DNA from: an uncultured Oscillospiraceae bacterium
GTDB lineage: Bacteria > Bacillota > Clostridia > Oscillospirales > Oscillospiraceae
Length of the DNA: 19,041 nucleotides
Assembly (NCBI GenBank): GCA_944385195.1
Contig: CALWWH010000194.1
Coordinates: 1-19,041, forward strand
Direction of reading: 5' to 3'
The notes under the pieces were generated by a model. The model saw only the letters and a program-made list of their open reading frames with translations, was not told where the DNA came from and searched no databases. Shown here piece after piece: positions 6,267 to 14,053 of the stretch. Made by a program: the position numbers and the translations under genes. Within the stretch, counting starts at the first letter, position 1. Every line of letters starts with the position of its first letter.

Positions 6267-7976
6267 TTAACGGGCGTTATAGCGGTCAAATGCTGCCTGA
6301 TAGATATCAATGCAGTCCTGCAGACCAAACTGATACAGGGCGGCAACAAAATCGTCCCATTCGTCAAGGCTGCGGTCCCCGCGAATGAACAGCGGGATGT
6401 TCTCGTTGACGTAGGTCTGAATGTCACTGTAGGGGCTGGCATAATCCTCACCCTCTTCTGTGGTCAGAGCAATGCCGAAGGTGGGAATGTTGTAAGCAGC
6501 ATCGCAGTTGTCCTGCCAGGTGTGGTAGGCCTTCATAACTGCGTCACTATTACGGTCGAATTCACGCCACCAGATATAGAACATACTGCCAGATGCATTC
6601 GTTTTCAACTGACCATATATGTTCTTACCATCGGGATGGTTGAAGAAATGATCAGTGTAAACAGGGATACCATCCTCATTGTACTCCCAGTCCAGACCAT
6701 ACTCACCAAAGGTCCAGAGATAAGCGCTGTCCAGAGAATAGCTGTAGTCAATCCACTTAGCAGCGAGCTCATCCGTGCCGCGTTCAACGGCTGCGGTGGT
6801 GATGAACTTACAGGAAGCACCTGAATAGTCATTACGGCGGCGCAGGTGGTACTCATCGCCCTCATTTTTGACAGGGCTGGTAACAGCAGCGACTTCAATG
6901 TCAGGGAACATCGTCGCCCACAGGTCGGGATGACCGGCAGCAGCCCAATCCCAGGCACCCATCTCACCGGATTCCAAGTAGTCGGTGCCAAGCTCGAAGG
7001 CGTTATCATAGCCGGGGAAATCCTTGTCGACCAGACCCTCGGAATACCACTGGTGCATCATAGTGACATACTCACGCATACCCTCTTCTGCGAAACCGTA
7101 CTTGATTTCACCATTGATGTGATACCAGCCGGGGCAGACATTATAACCGGCAGTCAAGGTATAAGCCATATCATCATAGCCGTTGGGAGAGAGACCCAAA
7201 GCCCTTGTGGCGCCCTTCTGATCCTTAAAGGCGGTCAGCATGGTATGCCAATCGTCATAGGTCACGGGCAAGTCGAGACCACAGTCCTCCAGCCAGTCGG
7301 AGCGGACCATGCCGCCGACCCATGCGGGCTCACAGCCGGACTGAACGGAGCGGAAATACATGGCTCCACCGTCAGTCTTGCTGTCGCGGTGATAGGTCTC
7401 GTCCACATACTGCCAGGCGTTGAACAGCGGGGTCACGTGTGCATAGTCTGCGGCGTCCACGTAGATTTCATCTTCAATTGCCTTGTCAATACCGCCGACA
7501 TAGGAGGTATCCGTGCCACCGATGATGTCAGCATAATCCTGGGATGCATACATGATCTGGAACTGCTCGTCACTACTGACGCACTGATAGTCAACGACCA
7601 CACCGGTGCGCTTCTCCAGCTCCTGATAAAGATATAATTCCATCGGGGTACTGGCGACGGTGCTGGTCCATCTTGAGAAGTAGCTGATCTCGGCGGGCTC
7701 GTTTACCAGAGGCAGCGGATAAGGATCAATCGCAATCTGCGGAATCTTAAATTCGTAGCCGTGCGCGGTCATTGTCACGATCTCAGGCACTTCGGCGAAC
7801 TCCTCTACCGGTGTTTCTGCCGGGGCATCGGGGGTCTCAGTCGTGTCTGCCGGTGCAGACGGTGCGGGTTCGTCGGCGGGAGGCGTGGTAGGGGCAGGTT
7901 CACTGGCACAGCCAACAAACAGGCTGAGCATCAGCACAGCAACCAACAGCAAAGCAAACAGAGAAATGCGCTTCAT
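6267..7976 (-). CDS. Extracellular solute-binding lipoprotein 1 (LplA/YtcQ-like)
   Basis: This is a 569-aa lipid-anchored substrate-binding protein of a carbohydrate ABC importer. Residues 1-22 form a signal peptide with basic KR and a leucine-rich core. The lipobox LFVGC places the lipidated cysteine at 23. A Pro/Ala/Glu-rich linker follows to about residue 60, then a large acidic binding domain rich in aromatic residues. The C-terminus ends IDIYQAAFDRYNAR, like the other two lipoproteins here. The ATG at 7976 is chosen over an in-frame ATG at 7994 because AAAGGA lies upstream and the signal peptide begins here. It is the last gene of the minus operon, 52 bases after the oxidoreductase gene. 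The ligand is inferred to be a sugar or glycoside. No permease gene is nearby. Confidence 0.87.
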   Translation of the reverse strand: MKRISLFALLLVAVLMLSLFVGCASEPAPTTPPADEPAPSAPADTTETPDAPAETPVEEFAEVPEIVTMTAHGYEFKIPQIAIDPYPLPLVNEPAEISYFSRWTSTVASTPMELYLYQELEKRTGVVVDYQCVSSDEQFQIMYASQDYADIIGGTDTSYVGGIDKAIEDEIYVDAADYAHVTPLFNAWQYVDETYHRDSKTDGGAMYFRSVQSGCEPAWVGGMVRSDWLEDCGLDLPVTYDDWHTMLTAFKDQKGATRALGLSPNGYDDMAYTLTAGYNVCPGWYHINGEIKYGFAEEGMREYVTMMHQWYSEGLVDKDFPGYDNAFELGTDYLESGEMGAWDWAAAGHPDLWATMFPDIEVAAVTSPVKNEGDEYHLRRRNDYSGASCKFITTAAVERGTDELAAKWIDYSYSLDSAYLWTFGEYGLDWEYNEDGIPVYTDHFFNHPDGKNIYGQLKTNASGSMFYIWWREFDRNSDAVMKAYHTWQDNCDAAYNIPTFGIALTTEEGEDYASPYSDIQTYVNENIPLFIRGDRSLDEWDDFVAALYQFGLQDCIDIYQAAFDRYNAR

Positions 7977-8028
7977 AGTAACCCATCCTTTCATGTCAAT
8001 ATAGGATTTTCAGATATAAAAATATAGA

Positions 8029-9303
8029 TCAATCGTCAAACAGAACCTGCTGATCCAGACCACGGTAGATGCCGGGGGCAACAGCCTTCGGCTTCTCGGT
8101 CTTGGAGATCATCTTGTGGTTGACGCCGTTCTGGCAGCTGTCGATCAGGCCGTGGACGACCTCAAAGGTCTGCAGGCCCATGCTGTAGTGGCAGCGGGGA
8201 CGGCGGCCGTTGCGGATGGCGAAAGCCAGATCCAGCAGACCGACGCCGCGGCTCTCGTCCAGCAGGGAGTGCGTGGGCGGGACCTCATACATCTTCATGG
8301 GCTCGATGCCCAACGGAATCGCATTGGGATTAAAGGAGAATTCTTTGCGGATATCGGTCTGCAGATAAACTTTGCCGCCATAGAAGTTGGGATCCGGGCA
8401 GATCAGGTTGGCATCAGAGCCGTAGATGACGAAGGCGTTATCCTGAGAGTTGATGCCCGCAGCGAAGATGATGTTGCCGTAGACGCCGTTGTCGAACTCC
8501 AGGGAGCCGATCAGGGTGTCGGGCTCGGTATTGGGCTCGGTGTTCTTGTAGTTGACGTTTAGCGGGTCATTGGAGCTGTTGGACTTGACATTGGTCTTGA
8601 CATAGCCGGCCACGCGGTTGATGTTGCCGAACATGTTGATCAGGTTGTGCAGGTAGTAGCCGCCCATATCGAAGGGCAGGCCGGAACCGGCGGGGGTGCG
8701 CGGATTGTTGCCGGGCAGGCGCATCCGGGCGAAACGGGCCATCATGTCGTCGCCGCCCTCCTGCTTGGGCAGCTCGCGGCGGGTGCTCTGGCCGCGCTCA
8801 GCGCCCAGGATCATGTTGCCGCGGGTGACCAGGCAGTGGCTGGCGATGGGGGTGCCGATAAAGCCGGCGTCGATCAGCTGGCGCGCGGTCTGCCATGCGC
8901 CGCCCAGGAAGGTATCGGGCGCCTGGGTGTACCACAGGCCCTTCTTCTCCGCTTCCTCTGCCAGTGCCTTCAGCTCCAGACCGTCCTCCCAGGTGACGCC
9001 CATCATCTTCTCAGTGTGGACATGCTTGCCATGCTCCAGAGCGGCACGGGTGACCTCGACGTGGGAGGTGGGATAGGTCAGGTTCAGGACGATCTCGATC
9101 TCGGGATCGTTGTAGATCTCTTCGTTGGTGACGGCTTTGCAGCCGTACTTCTGCTCAAAGAGCTGTGCGCGCTCGGGGACGGCGTCCGCGCACTTGACAA
9201 CATCGATGAAGCTGTACTGCTTCATGATGGTGGGCATATAAGCGTTGTTGGCGATCATGCCGCAGCCGATCAGGCCGACTTTTACGGGTTTGAGAGCTGC
9301 CAT
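8029..9303 (-). CDS. Gfo/Idh/MocA-family oxidoreductase
   Basis: This is a 424-aa NAD(P)-dependent sugar or cyclitol dehydrogenase. The N-terminal Rossmann fold shows VGLIGCGMIANN (glycine motif, residues 9-20) and a ligand-lysine region at residues 96-104, THTEKMMGV-like. The usual EKP triad reads EKM here (Glu98, Lys99, Met100). The C-terminal substrate domain has APDTFLGGAWQTARQLID and FDMGGYYLHNL (Asp212, His219), candidates for catalysis. The ATG at 9303 has AAAGGAG eight bases upstream, and an in-frame ATG at 9333 lies before the family similarity. It sits 45 bases after isomerase A and before lipoprotein 1 in one operon. Such proteins oxidise a sugar hydroxyl to a ketone; the exact substrate cannot be read from sequence. 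Confidence 0.9.
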   Translation of the reverse strand: MAALKPVKVGLIGCGMIANNAYMPTIMKQYSFIDVVKCADAVPERAQLFEQKYGCKAVTNEEIYNDPEIEIVLNLTYPTSHVEVTRAALEHGKHVHTEKMMGVTWEDGLELKALAEEAEKKGLWYTQAPDTFLGGAWQTARQLIDAGFIGTPIASHCLVTRGNMILGAERGQSTRRELPKQEGGDDMMARFARMRLPGNNPRTPAGSGLPFDMGGYYLHNLINMFGNINRVAGYVKTNVKSNSSNDPLNVNYKNTEPNTEPDTLIGSLEFDNGVYGNIIFAAGINSQDNAFVIYGSDANLICPDPNFYGGKVYLQTDIRKEFSFNPNAIPLGIEPMKMYEVPPTHSLLDESRGVGLLDLAFAIRNGRRPRCHYSMGLQTFEVVHGLIDSCQNGVNHKMISKTEKPKAVAPGIYRGLDQQVLFDD

Positions 9304-9348
9304 AGTGGTTTCTCCTTTCAGATTCAAAAACAAATAGATTGATCCGGC

Positions 9349-10164
9349 TTATTCGACGAAACCGGTTTCTTTCATGTTGAGGTACGCGGCGGCGAGGGTC
9401 TCTTTCTGGCTCAGGTTGCGCTGGAAGTCCTGCTCCACGATGGCCCACTCCTGGCCGATAGCGACGCCAGCCTCCAGCACGCCGGACAGATTGAGAATGC
9501 CGGTGCCGGGGGTGGTGAACCGAGGCATGGTGTTGCCGCGCTGATCGACCTTGCCGGGGACAAAGTCCTTGATATGCAGGGCGCCAATGCGGTCTTTGAT
9601 GCGATAGATGAGGTTGACGGGATCGACCCCTGCGTATGTAGCCCAGCCCACGTCCAGCTCGAAGGTCAGATCCGGGGCGTTGGCGATCATCAGCTCATAG
9701 GGCGTGGTGCCGTTGACCTCGATCTGGAACTCGGCGTCGTGGTTGTGGAACATGAACTGCATGCCGTTGGCCTTGGCCTTGACGCCGATGGCCTGGAACT
9801 TCTCGATCTCCTTCATGACCTCGTCATAGGTGGGAGGCTCCTTTGCCATGCCGAACCGATAACCGGCGGCCACGCTCATGTAGGTGACCAAGCGCGTGAC
9901 GCCCAGCTTCTGGGCCTGTTCGATGAGTTCATCGACGTTGGGTTCCGGCATGCCGGGCATGGCCATCAGGCCCATACAGATGGGCTCCATGCCAAAGCTT
10001 TTCACCCGGGCCAGGTTCGCATTCATATCGCCCTGGAGCAGCCCGCTGGCGTGTTCAAAGCCCTTATAGCCGAGCTTGCCGTATTCCTCGAGAATGGCGT
10101 AGTACTCATCGCCCTTGGCGGTGAAGGGAACGAAGCCAATGAAACCAGCTTTCAGTTTGTTCAT
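9349..10164 (-). CDS. Sugar isomerase/epimerase-like TIM-barrel protein A
   Basis: This 271-aa cytoplasmic protein belongs to the xylose-isomerase-like TIM-barrel superfamily (sugar phosphate isomerase/epimerase annotation). The putative metal site is spread along the strands: Glu145 in HNHDAEF, Asp171 in ELDVGW, His197 in LHIKDF, and Glu244 in VEQDF. The start has AAGGAGG a few bases upstream. It is about 81% identical to protein B (52 differences counted over 271 aligned residues). Most changes are conservative and the metal-site residues are the same. It leads a tight group with the oxidoreductase and lipoprotein 1. Members isomerise, epimerise or eliminate on keto-sugars or cyclitols, as IolE does. 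Which reaction applies here is unknown. Confidence 0.88.
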   Translation of the reverse strand: MNKLKAGFIGFVPFTAKGDEYYAILEEYGKLGYKGFEHASGLLQGDMNANLARVKSFGMEPICMGLMAMPGMPEPNVDELIEQAQKLGVTRLVTYMSVAAGYRFGMAKEPPTYDEVMKEIEKFQAIGVKAKANGMQFMFHNHDAEFQIEVNGTTPYELMIANAPDLTFELDVGWATYAGVDPVNLIYRIKDRIGALHIKDFVPGKVDQRGNTMPRFTTPGTGILNLSGVLEAGVAIGQEWAIVEQDFQRNLSQKETLAAAYLNMKETGFVE

Positions 10165-10218
10165 GGTGTACCTCCTTGTGATATCCGGAATAAGAATATG
10201 CTTGTGGGGAACGACAGC

Positions 10219-10296
10219 TTAAGTGTACCATCATGCAGCCGAAAAAAACAGTGCAAAAAGGGGACATCCTATACTGCTGAATTGGGACAAATCCAC
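10219..10296 (-). promoter_or_regulatory. Upstream control element A (copy before isomerase A)
   Basis: This stretch matches 11178-11253 almost base for base, including an identical 20-base block at 10219-10238. On the minus strand it has two TGTCCC sites (at 10289-10284 and 10266-10261, 23 bases apart). Downstream of them is an extended -10-like TGG-TACACT (TACACT at 10227-10222) with only a weak -35. The layout suggests activator-dependent transcription of isomerase A from within the intergenic gap. No terminator is visible after isomerase B, so read-through is also likely. Confidence 0.6.
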
Positions 10297-10302
10297 AAAG
10301 CC

Positions 10303-11118
10303 TTATTCGAGGAATCCGGTTTCCTTCATGTTAAGGTAGGCAGCAGCCAGGGTTTCTTTTTCGCTCAGGTTACGCTGGTAGTCCTGCTCCACGATGGCCC
10401 ACTCCTGGCCGATCTGGACACCGGCTTCCAGCACGCCGGACAGATTGAGAATGCCGGTGCCGGGGGTCGTGAACATGGGTTTGTCAATGCCGTGATCTAC
10501 GACCTTGCCTGGGACGAAGTCCTTAATGTGCAGCGCCGCGATGCGGTCGCCCAGCTTATAAATGAGGTTGACGGGGTCCAGACCTGCGAAGGTGACCCAG
10601 CCCACGTCCAGCTCAAAGGTCAGGTCGGGGGCATTTTCGACCATTAGGTCGAAGGGGGTCTTGCCGCCAAAGTCCATCTGGAACTCGGCGTCGTGGTTGT
10701 GGAACATGAACTTCATGCCGTTGGCTTTGGCCTTGGCAGCGGTGGCTTGGAACTGCTCGATCTGCTTCATGATCTCATCATAGGTGGGCGGCTCTTTGTT
10801 CCAGCCAAAGCGATAGTTTGCAGCCAGACTCATATAAGTGACCAGGCGGGTAACGCCCAGTTTTTTTGCGTTTTCAATGATCTCATCGACGTTGGGTTCC
10901 GGCATGCCGGGCATGGCCATCAATCCCATGCAGAGGGGCTCCATGCCAAACGCGCGGACGCGGGCCAGATTTGCCTGATAGTCGCCCTGGAGCAGCGCGC
11001 CGGAATGCTCAAAGCCCTTGTAGCCGAGCTTGCCGTATTCTTCGAGGATGGCGTAATAGTCCTCGCCCTTAGCGGTGAAGGGGATAAAACCAATAAAGCC
11101 GGCTTTCAGTTTATTCAT
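10303..11118 (-). CDS. Sugar isomerase/epimerase-like TIM-barrel protein B
   Basis: This is a 271-aa close paralogue of protein A, with the same length and the same putative metal residues (Glu145, Asp171, His197, Glu244). Differences cluster near residues 147-160 and 207-215, loops that could shape substrate choice. The ATG at 11118 has AGGAGG six bases upstream; an in-frame ATG at 11133 lies before the family start. It is the first gene of the minus arm and divergent from the MATE exporter. The pair probably arose by duplication of the gene together with its upstream control element, and 138 bases separate it from gene A. Function is inferred by family: keto-sugar or cyclitol isomerase, epimerase or lyase. 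Confidence 0.87.
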   Translation of the reverse strand: MNKLKAGFIGFIPFTAKGEDYYAILEEYGKLGYKGFEHSGALLQGDYQANLARVRAFGMEPLCMGLMAMPGMPEPNVDEIIENAKKLGVTRLVTYMSLAANYRFGWNKEPPTYDEIMKQIEQFQATAAKAKANGMKFMFHNHDAEFQMDFGGKTPFDLMVENAPDLTFELDVGWVTFAGLDPVNLIYKLGDRIAALHIKDFVPGKVVDHGIDKPMFTTPGTGILNLSGVLEAGVQIGQEWAIVEQDYQRNLSEKETLAAAYLNMKETGFLE

Positions 11119-11177
11119 GGGGTACCTCCTCAAAACAACTTTATTTGGGTTTGGGAAATCTCAGAGGGAATGACTTA

Positions 11178-11253
11178 TTAAGTGTACCATCATGCAGTGT
11201 GAAAAAACAATGCAAAATGGGGACATCCGAACTGATGAATTGGGACAATTTCA
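11178..11253 (-). promoter_or_regulatory. Upstream control element B (copy before isomerase B)
   Basis: This is the second copy of the element at 10219-10296. On the minus strand the TGTCCC sites lie at 11247-11242 and 11225-11220 (22 bases apart). The -10-like TACACT lies at 11186-11181, with a possible TTGTTT -35 at 18-base spacing. Sequence outside the block differs between the two copies, so the conserved part is likely functional. Confidence 0.6.
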
Positions 11254-11282
11254 CACAAGTGCGCAATGGGGGCGGTAAGTGC

Positions 11283-11311
11283 TTGTGCAAGTGGATAAAA
11301 TGTGCTACACT
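11283..11311 (+). promoter_or_regulatory. Promoter of the MATE exporter gene
   Basis: TTGTGC (11283-11288), 17 bases, then TACACT (11306-11311) preceded by TGC, an extended -10. The predicted start site falls near 11318, so the leader is very short. The -35 overlaps one arm of a CACAAG/CTTGTG inverted repeat (11254-11259 and 11282-11287). Confidence 0.55.
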
Positions 11312-11339
11312 TATGGTTGTTCGCATGCGGACAGAAAGG

Positions 11340-12683
11340 ATGCGAGCTCCATTGTACTCCAATCGTGACCTGCGCAAGCTGCTGCTGCCGCTGATTGCCG
11401 AGCAGGTCCTGACAGCTCTGATGGGTGTGGCTGATACGCTGATGGTCTCCAACGTCAGCGCGGCTGCGCTGTCCGGCGTGTCGCTGGTAGATACGCTCAA
11501 TAACCTAATTATCATGATCTTCAGCGCCATGGCTGCCGGCGGCACCATCGTCTGCGCCCAATACCTGGGCCGCGGAGACCCCGAGGACGCCTGCGACGCG
11601 GCGGAGCAGGTCCTCTTGTCCTGCATCGCCATCGCGCTGGTTCCGGCGGTGCTGTGTGCGACTCTCAGCCGGCCGATTCTGGGCATTGTCTACACCCAGC
11701 TGGAGCCGGATGTGATGGACAATGCCGTGCGGTATTTCCTAATCTCGGCGCTGAGTTATCCCTTCCTGGCAATGCAGCAGGCCGCTGCGGCGCTCTTCCG
11801 TGCCGCCGGCGAGTCAAAGACGCCGATGAAGGTGACGCTCGTGGCCAATGTCATCAACATCGCAGGCAACGCCCTGCTGATTTACGGCGTGCATCTGGGC
11901 GTCACCGGCGCGGCGCTGGCCACGCTGTTCTCCCGCATGGTCAGCGGCCTGACGCTGCTGGTCTTCCTGCGGCAGCCGACCCATAAATTGCAGGTGACCA
12001 ATTACCGTAAGCTGCGGCCCAACTGGCGCATTATCAAGATGATCCTGCGCATCGGTGTGCCCACGGGATTGGAAAATGGCCTGTTCCAGTTCGGTAAGCT
12101 CATCGTCGCCGGCACGGTTTCGACCCTGGGTACGGCTGCGATTTCCGCCCACGCCATGGTGCAGCTGGTGGAGGGCATTCACGGCTATCCCTCCCAGGCC
12201 ATCAACATCGGCCTGACCACCGTTGCGGGCACCTGTATGGGGGCCGGCCGGGTGGATGAGGCGAAAAAATATACCAAAAAACTCTGCTACCTGTCCTGGT
12301 TGGCGATGTTCATCCTCTCGATCCCCATTGCATTGCTGCTGGGCCCCATCGCGGATATTGCCTCCCTGGATGGCCAGGCGCGGACGCTGTTTCTCAACAT
12401 CATGGTCATCGCCCTGGTGGCGAAGCTGCTGCTCTGGGTTCCGGCCTTCTCTCTGCCCAAAACCCTACAGGCAGCCGGCGATGTGAAGTTTACCGCCGCC
12501 GTCAGCGCGGCCAGCATGTGGGTTTTCCGCGCAGGGCTAAGCTTTGTCATCTGCCGCGTGACTCCTATCGGACTCTACGGGGTCTGGCTGGGCTGGTTTA
12601 TCGACTGGATCTGCCGCAGCGCGTTCTATATTACCCGGTACCTGTCCGGTAAGTGGGAGAAAATTCAGGTGCTGGATACATAA
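11340..12683 (+). CDS. MATE-family efflux transporter
   Basis: This is a polytopic membrane exporter of the multidrug and toxin extrusion (MATE/NorM-DinF) family, about 447 aa from the ATG at 11340, the normal length for twelve membrane segments. It opens with the family signature RDLRKLLLPLIAEQVLTALMGVAD. It shows the two-lobe repeat: LFRAAGESKTPMKVTLVANVINIAGN after the sixth segment, and a second half starting MILRIGVPTGLENGLFQFGK. It couples drug or metabolite export to a Na+ or H+ gradient. The start is uncertain: ATGs at 11313, 11325 and 11340 and a TTG at 11352 are in frame. The predicted transcription start near 11318 excludes the first, and GAAAGGA at 11334-11340 would best serve the TTG. 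It is divergent from isomerase B; the cargo could be a product of the locus. Confidence 0.88.
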   Translation: MRAPLYSNRDLRKLLLPLIAEQVLTALMGVADTLMVSNVSAAALSGVSLVDTLNNLIIMIFSAMAAGGTIVCAQYLGRGDPEDACDAAEQVLLSCIAIALVPAVLCATLSRPILGIVYTQLEPDVMDNAVRYFLISALSYPFLAMQQAAAALFRAAGESKTPMKVTLVANVINIAGNALLIYGVHLGVTGAALATLFSRMVSGLTLLVFLRQPTHKLQVTNYRKLRPNWRIIKMILRIGVPTGLENGLFQFGKLIVAGTVSTLGTAAISAHAMVQLVEGIHGYPSQAINIGLTTVAGTCMGAGRVDEAKKYTKKLCYLSWLAMFILSIPIALLLGPIADIASLDGQARTLFLNIMVIALVAKLLLWVPAFSLPKTLQAAGDVKFTAAVSAASMWVFRAGLSFVICRVTPIGLYGVWLGWFIDWICRSAFYITRYLSGKWEKIQVLDT

Positions 12684-12691
12684 ATCATATG

Positions 12692-12760
12692 AAAATCCCT
12701 GCAATGGTATGTAACTGCCTCATCTTGTGCAGACGTACCATTGCAGGGATTTTTTATTTT
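12692..12760. terminator. Bidirectional terminator between MATE and LacI-type genes
   Basis: The 18-bp arms at 12692-12709 and 12736-12753 pair perfectly around a ~26-base loop that can form a small inner CTGC/GCAG stem. On the plus strand the stem runs into a T-tract (TTTTTTATTTT) that overlaps the end of the LacI-type gene. On the minus strand the following bases (ATTTTCATATGATTTATG) are moderately T-rich. Confidence 0.88.
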
Positions 12761-13707
12761 CTGAGTGTGCTCTTACGGGGCCTCAGACTGTGCTTAACCC
12801 GGACATAGACCGGCTCAGAGAAGGCAATGCGGTGCTCGATCATGTTCCGCAGCAGCAGCATGGCCATATTGGCGATCCCCTCCAGGGGCTGCTGCATGGC
12901 GGTGATACCCAGAATCTGACAGGCTTCCGAGTCGTCGTAGGAGGCAATGGCCAGATCACCGGGGATGCGGATATTTGCGTCCTTCAGACGCTGCCAGGCT
13001 TCGGCAAAATGGTAGGGAAGCATGCCCAGGATTACGCCGTCGACGCCCTCCTGGGTGGCCTGCATGAGCTGACTGATCCAGACGTCGTCCATCTCCATAT
13101 TGACGATCCGGTCCAGAGTCAGGCCCGCCTCAGCGGCGGCGGCCATGGCCCCGTGGAGCCGGTCGCGGACAAAGGGCCGGGCGGAATAGTAAGTCCGGCT
13201 CTTGAGATACAGGATGCGTTTGCAGCCCTGCTGCAGCAGGTGCTCGGCCAGATCGTAACCCATCTGGTAGTCATCGACCAGGACGGCGACGTCGGAGGGC
13301 AGACCGCTGTAGGTCCGGCACTGGACTACTGGCAGCTTTTCGCGCAGGAGCTTGAGGGCGTTGGGGTGCATGGCGCCATCGACCAATATGATGCCGTCGT
13401 ACTCCTCCATAGAGAAGAGATCGTCGGCCATATAGTCGTCGCTCTTGGCGATTTTCCACAGCAGGGAGATGTTCTGCCGCTGGGCAGCCGAGTCCAGTGC
13501 GTCAAAGATTGCCTGGGCACTGGTGGCGCCGATGGCCAGCACCCGCTTGCCTTGCAGCTCGTTGGGGAGCGCGCGCCCCAATTGCTTAGCCGTCCTGAGC
13601 ACCAGTTCCCGCGTGGTAGGTGCGACATTGCTGGCGTTGCGCAGGACGCGGGAGACCGTCGCCGGAGAGACACCGGAGAGTTTGGAAATATCATCGATCG
13701 TAGGCAT
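12754..13707 (-). CDS. LacI-family transcriptional regulator
   Basis: This is a 317-aa DNA-binding repressor or activator. Residues 2-22 form the LacI helix-turn-helix (TIDDISKLSGVSPATVSRVL), followed by the hinge region to about residue 53. A periplasmic-binding-protein-like effector domain then runs to the C-terminus, with VLVDDYQMGYDLAEHLLQQG, DGVILGML, and IASYDDSEACQILGITAMQQPLEGI. The ATG at 13707 has AGGAGG five to six bases upstream; an in-frame start at 13734 lies before the family start. It is divergent from lipoprotein 2 and convergent with MATE, so it is the natural local regulator. Its effector is probably a sugar handled by the locus (inference). Confidence 0.92.
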   Translation of the reverse strand: MPTIDDISKLSGVSPATVSRVLRNASNVAPTTRELVLRTAKQLGRALPNELQGKRVLAIGATSAQAIFDALDSAAQRQNISLLWKIAKSDDYMADDLFSMEEYDGIILVDGAMHPNALKLLREKLPVVQCRTYSGLPSDVAVLVDDYQMGYDLAEHLLQQGCKRILYLKSRTYYSARPFVRDRLHGAMAAAAEAGLTLDRIVNMEMDDVWISQLMQATQEGVDGVILGMLPYHFAEAWQRLKDANIRIPGDLAIASYDDSEACQILGITAMQQPLEGIANMAMLLLRNMIEHRIAFSEPVYVRVKHSLRPRKSTLRK

Positions 13708-13735
13708 GGGGCACCTCCTTACAGAAATCGACATT

Positions 13736-13764
13736 ATTATATATGAAACGCAGAAGCGTGTCCA
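13736..13764 (-). promoter_or_regulatory. Promoter of the LacI-family gene
   Basis: On the minus strand TGGACA (13764-13759) and a perfect TATAAT (13741-13736) are spaced by 17 bases. The spacer contains most of an ACGC-AGAA-GCGT inverted repeat that could serve autoregulation. Confidence 0.75.
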
Positions 13765-13783
13765 TACAAAAGGCGGAGAAAGC

Positions 13784-13800
13784 TATGAAAATATTTCATA
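13784..13800. promoter_or_regulatory. Palindrome, candidate regulator operator
   Basis: Perfect 7-bp arms TATGAAA and TTTCATA flank ATA. It lies upstream of both divergent promoters. It lacks the central CG typical of LacI-family operators, so the link to the neighbouring regulator is tentative. Confidence 0.35.
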
Positions 13801-13886
13801 CAAGAATGGAATTGAAAGACCGTGCAGCAGAATAGACAAAAATAAGAGGAACAAAACATTAAATATGCAGAAAATAAGTTACGTCA

Positions 13887-13915
13887 TTGACAACAAAAGA
13901 TGAAGATGATACTAT
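13887..13915 (+). promoter_or_regulatory. Promoter of the lipoprotein 2 / lipoprotein 3 / isomerase C operon
   Basis: A perfect TTGACA (13887-13892), 17 bases, then TACTAT (13910-13915) preceded by TGA, an extended -10. The predicted leader is about 130 bases. Confidence 0.6.
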
Positions 13916-14053
13916 TTGACTTAGGGAATGACAAAATGGTGAGAAAAAATCTCATAACTATGAAAGAGGCGATGCAGTCATAAATGTAATGGACTAAGCA
14001 TATGTTATTTATTGGGTCGCCGTATGACCATACTGTAAAAGGAGGATTTTCGT

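Larger units (their letters stand above)
13708..14053. other. AT-rich divergent control region between regulator and lipoprotein 2
   Basis: This 346-base gap is much richer in A/T than its neighbours and has no convincing gene. It holds the two divergent promoters listed separately and a TATGAAA-ATA-TTTCATA palindrome at 13784-13800. An ACGC-AGAA-GCGT repeat (13748-13759) lies mainly in the spacer of the regulator's promoter. A ~130-base leader precedes lipoprotein 2. The heptamer TATGAAA also occurs singly at 13742-13748. Confidence 0.6.

Noticed and set aside
9349..11118. Isomerases A and B as myo-inositol catabolism genes (IolE/IolI)
   Set aside because: The fold is shared, but no other iol gene (iolB, C, D, G-type set) is present and the HNHDxEF site pattern is common to many unassigned family members, so a specific name is not justified.
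12727..13746. Long open frame (339 codons) on the plus strand opposite the LacI-type gene, and similar ones opposite DUF3810 (4743-5792), lipoprotein 3 (15827-16975), the isomerases (9574-10647) and transketolase (1960-2736)
   Set aside because: They are shadows of GC-rich coding frames: no family similarity, low-complexity V/G/Q/A-rich or R/P-rich composition, no proper ribosome sites, and a well-recognised gene on the other strand in each case.
13741..13800. Catabolite-repression (cre) site near the LacI-type promoter
   Set aside because: The sequence does not fit the TGWAARCGNTTWCA pattern; only partial half-sites are seen.
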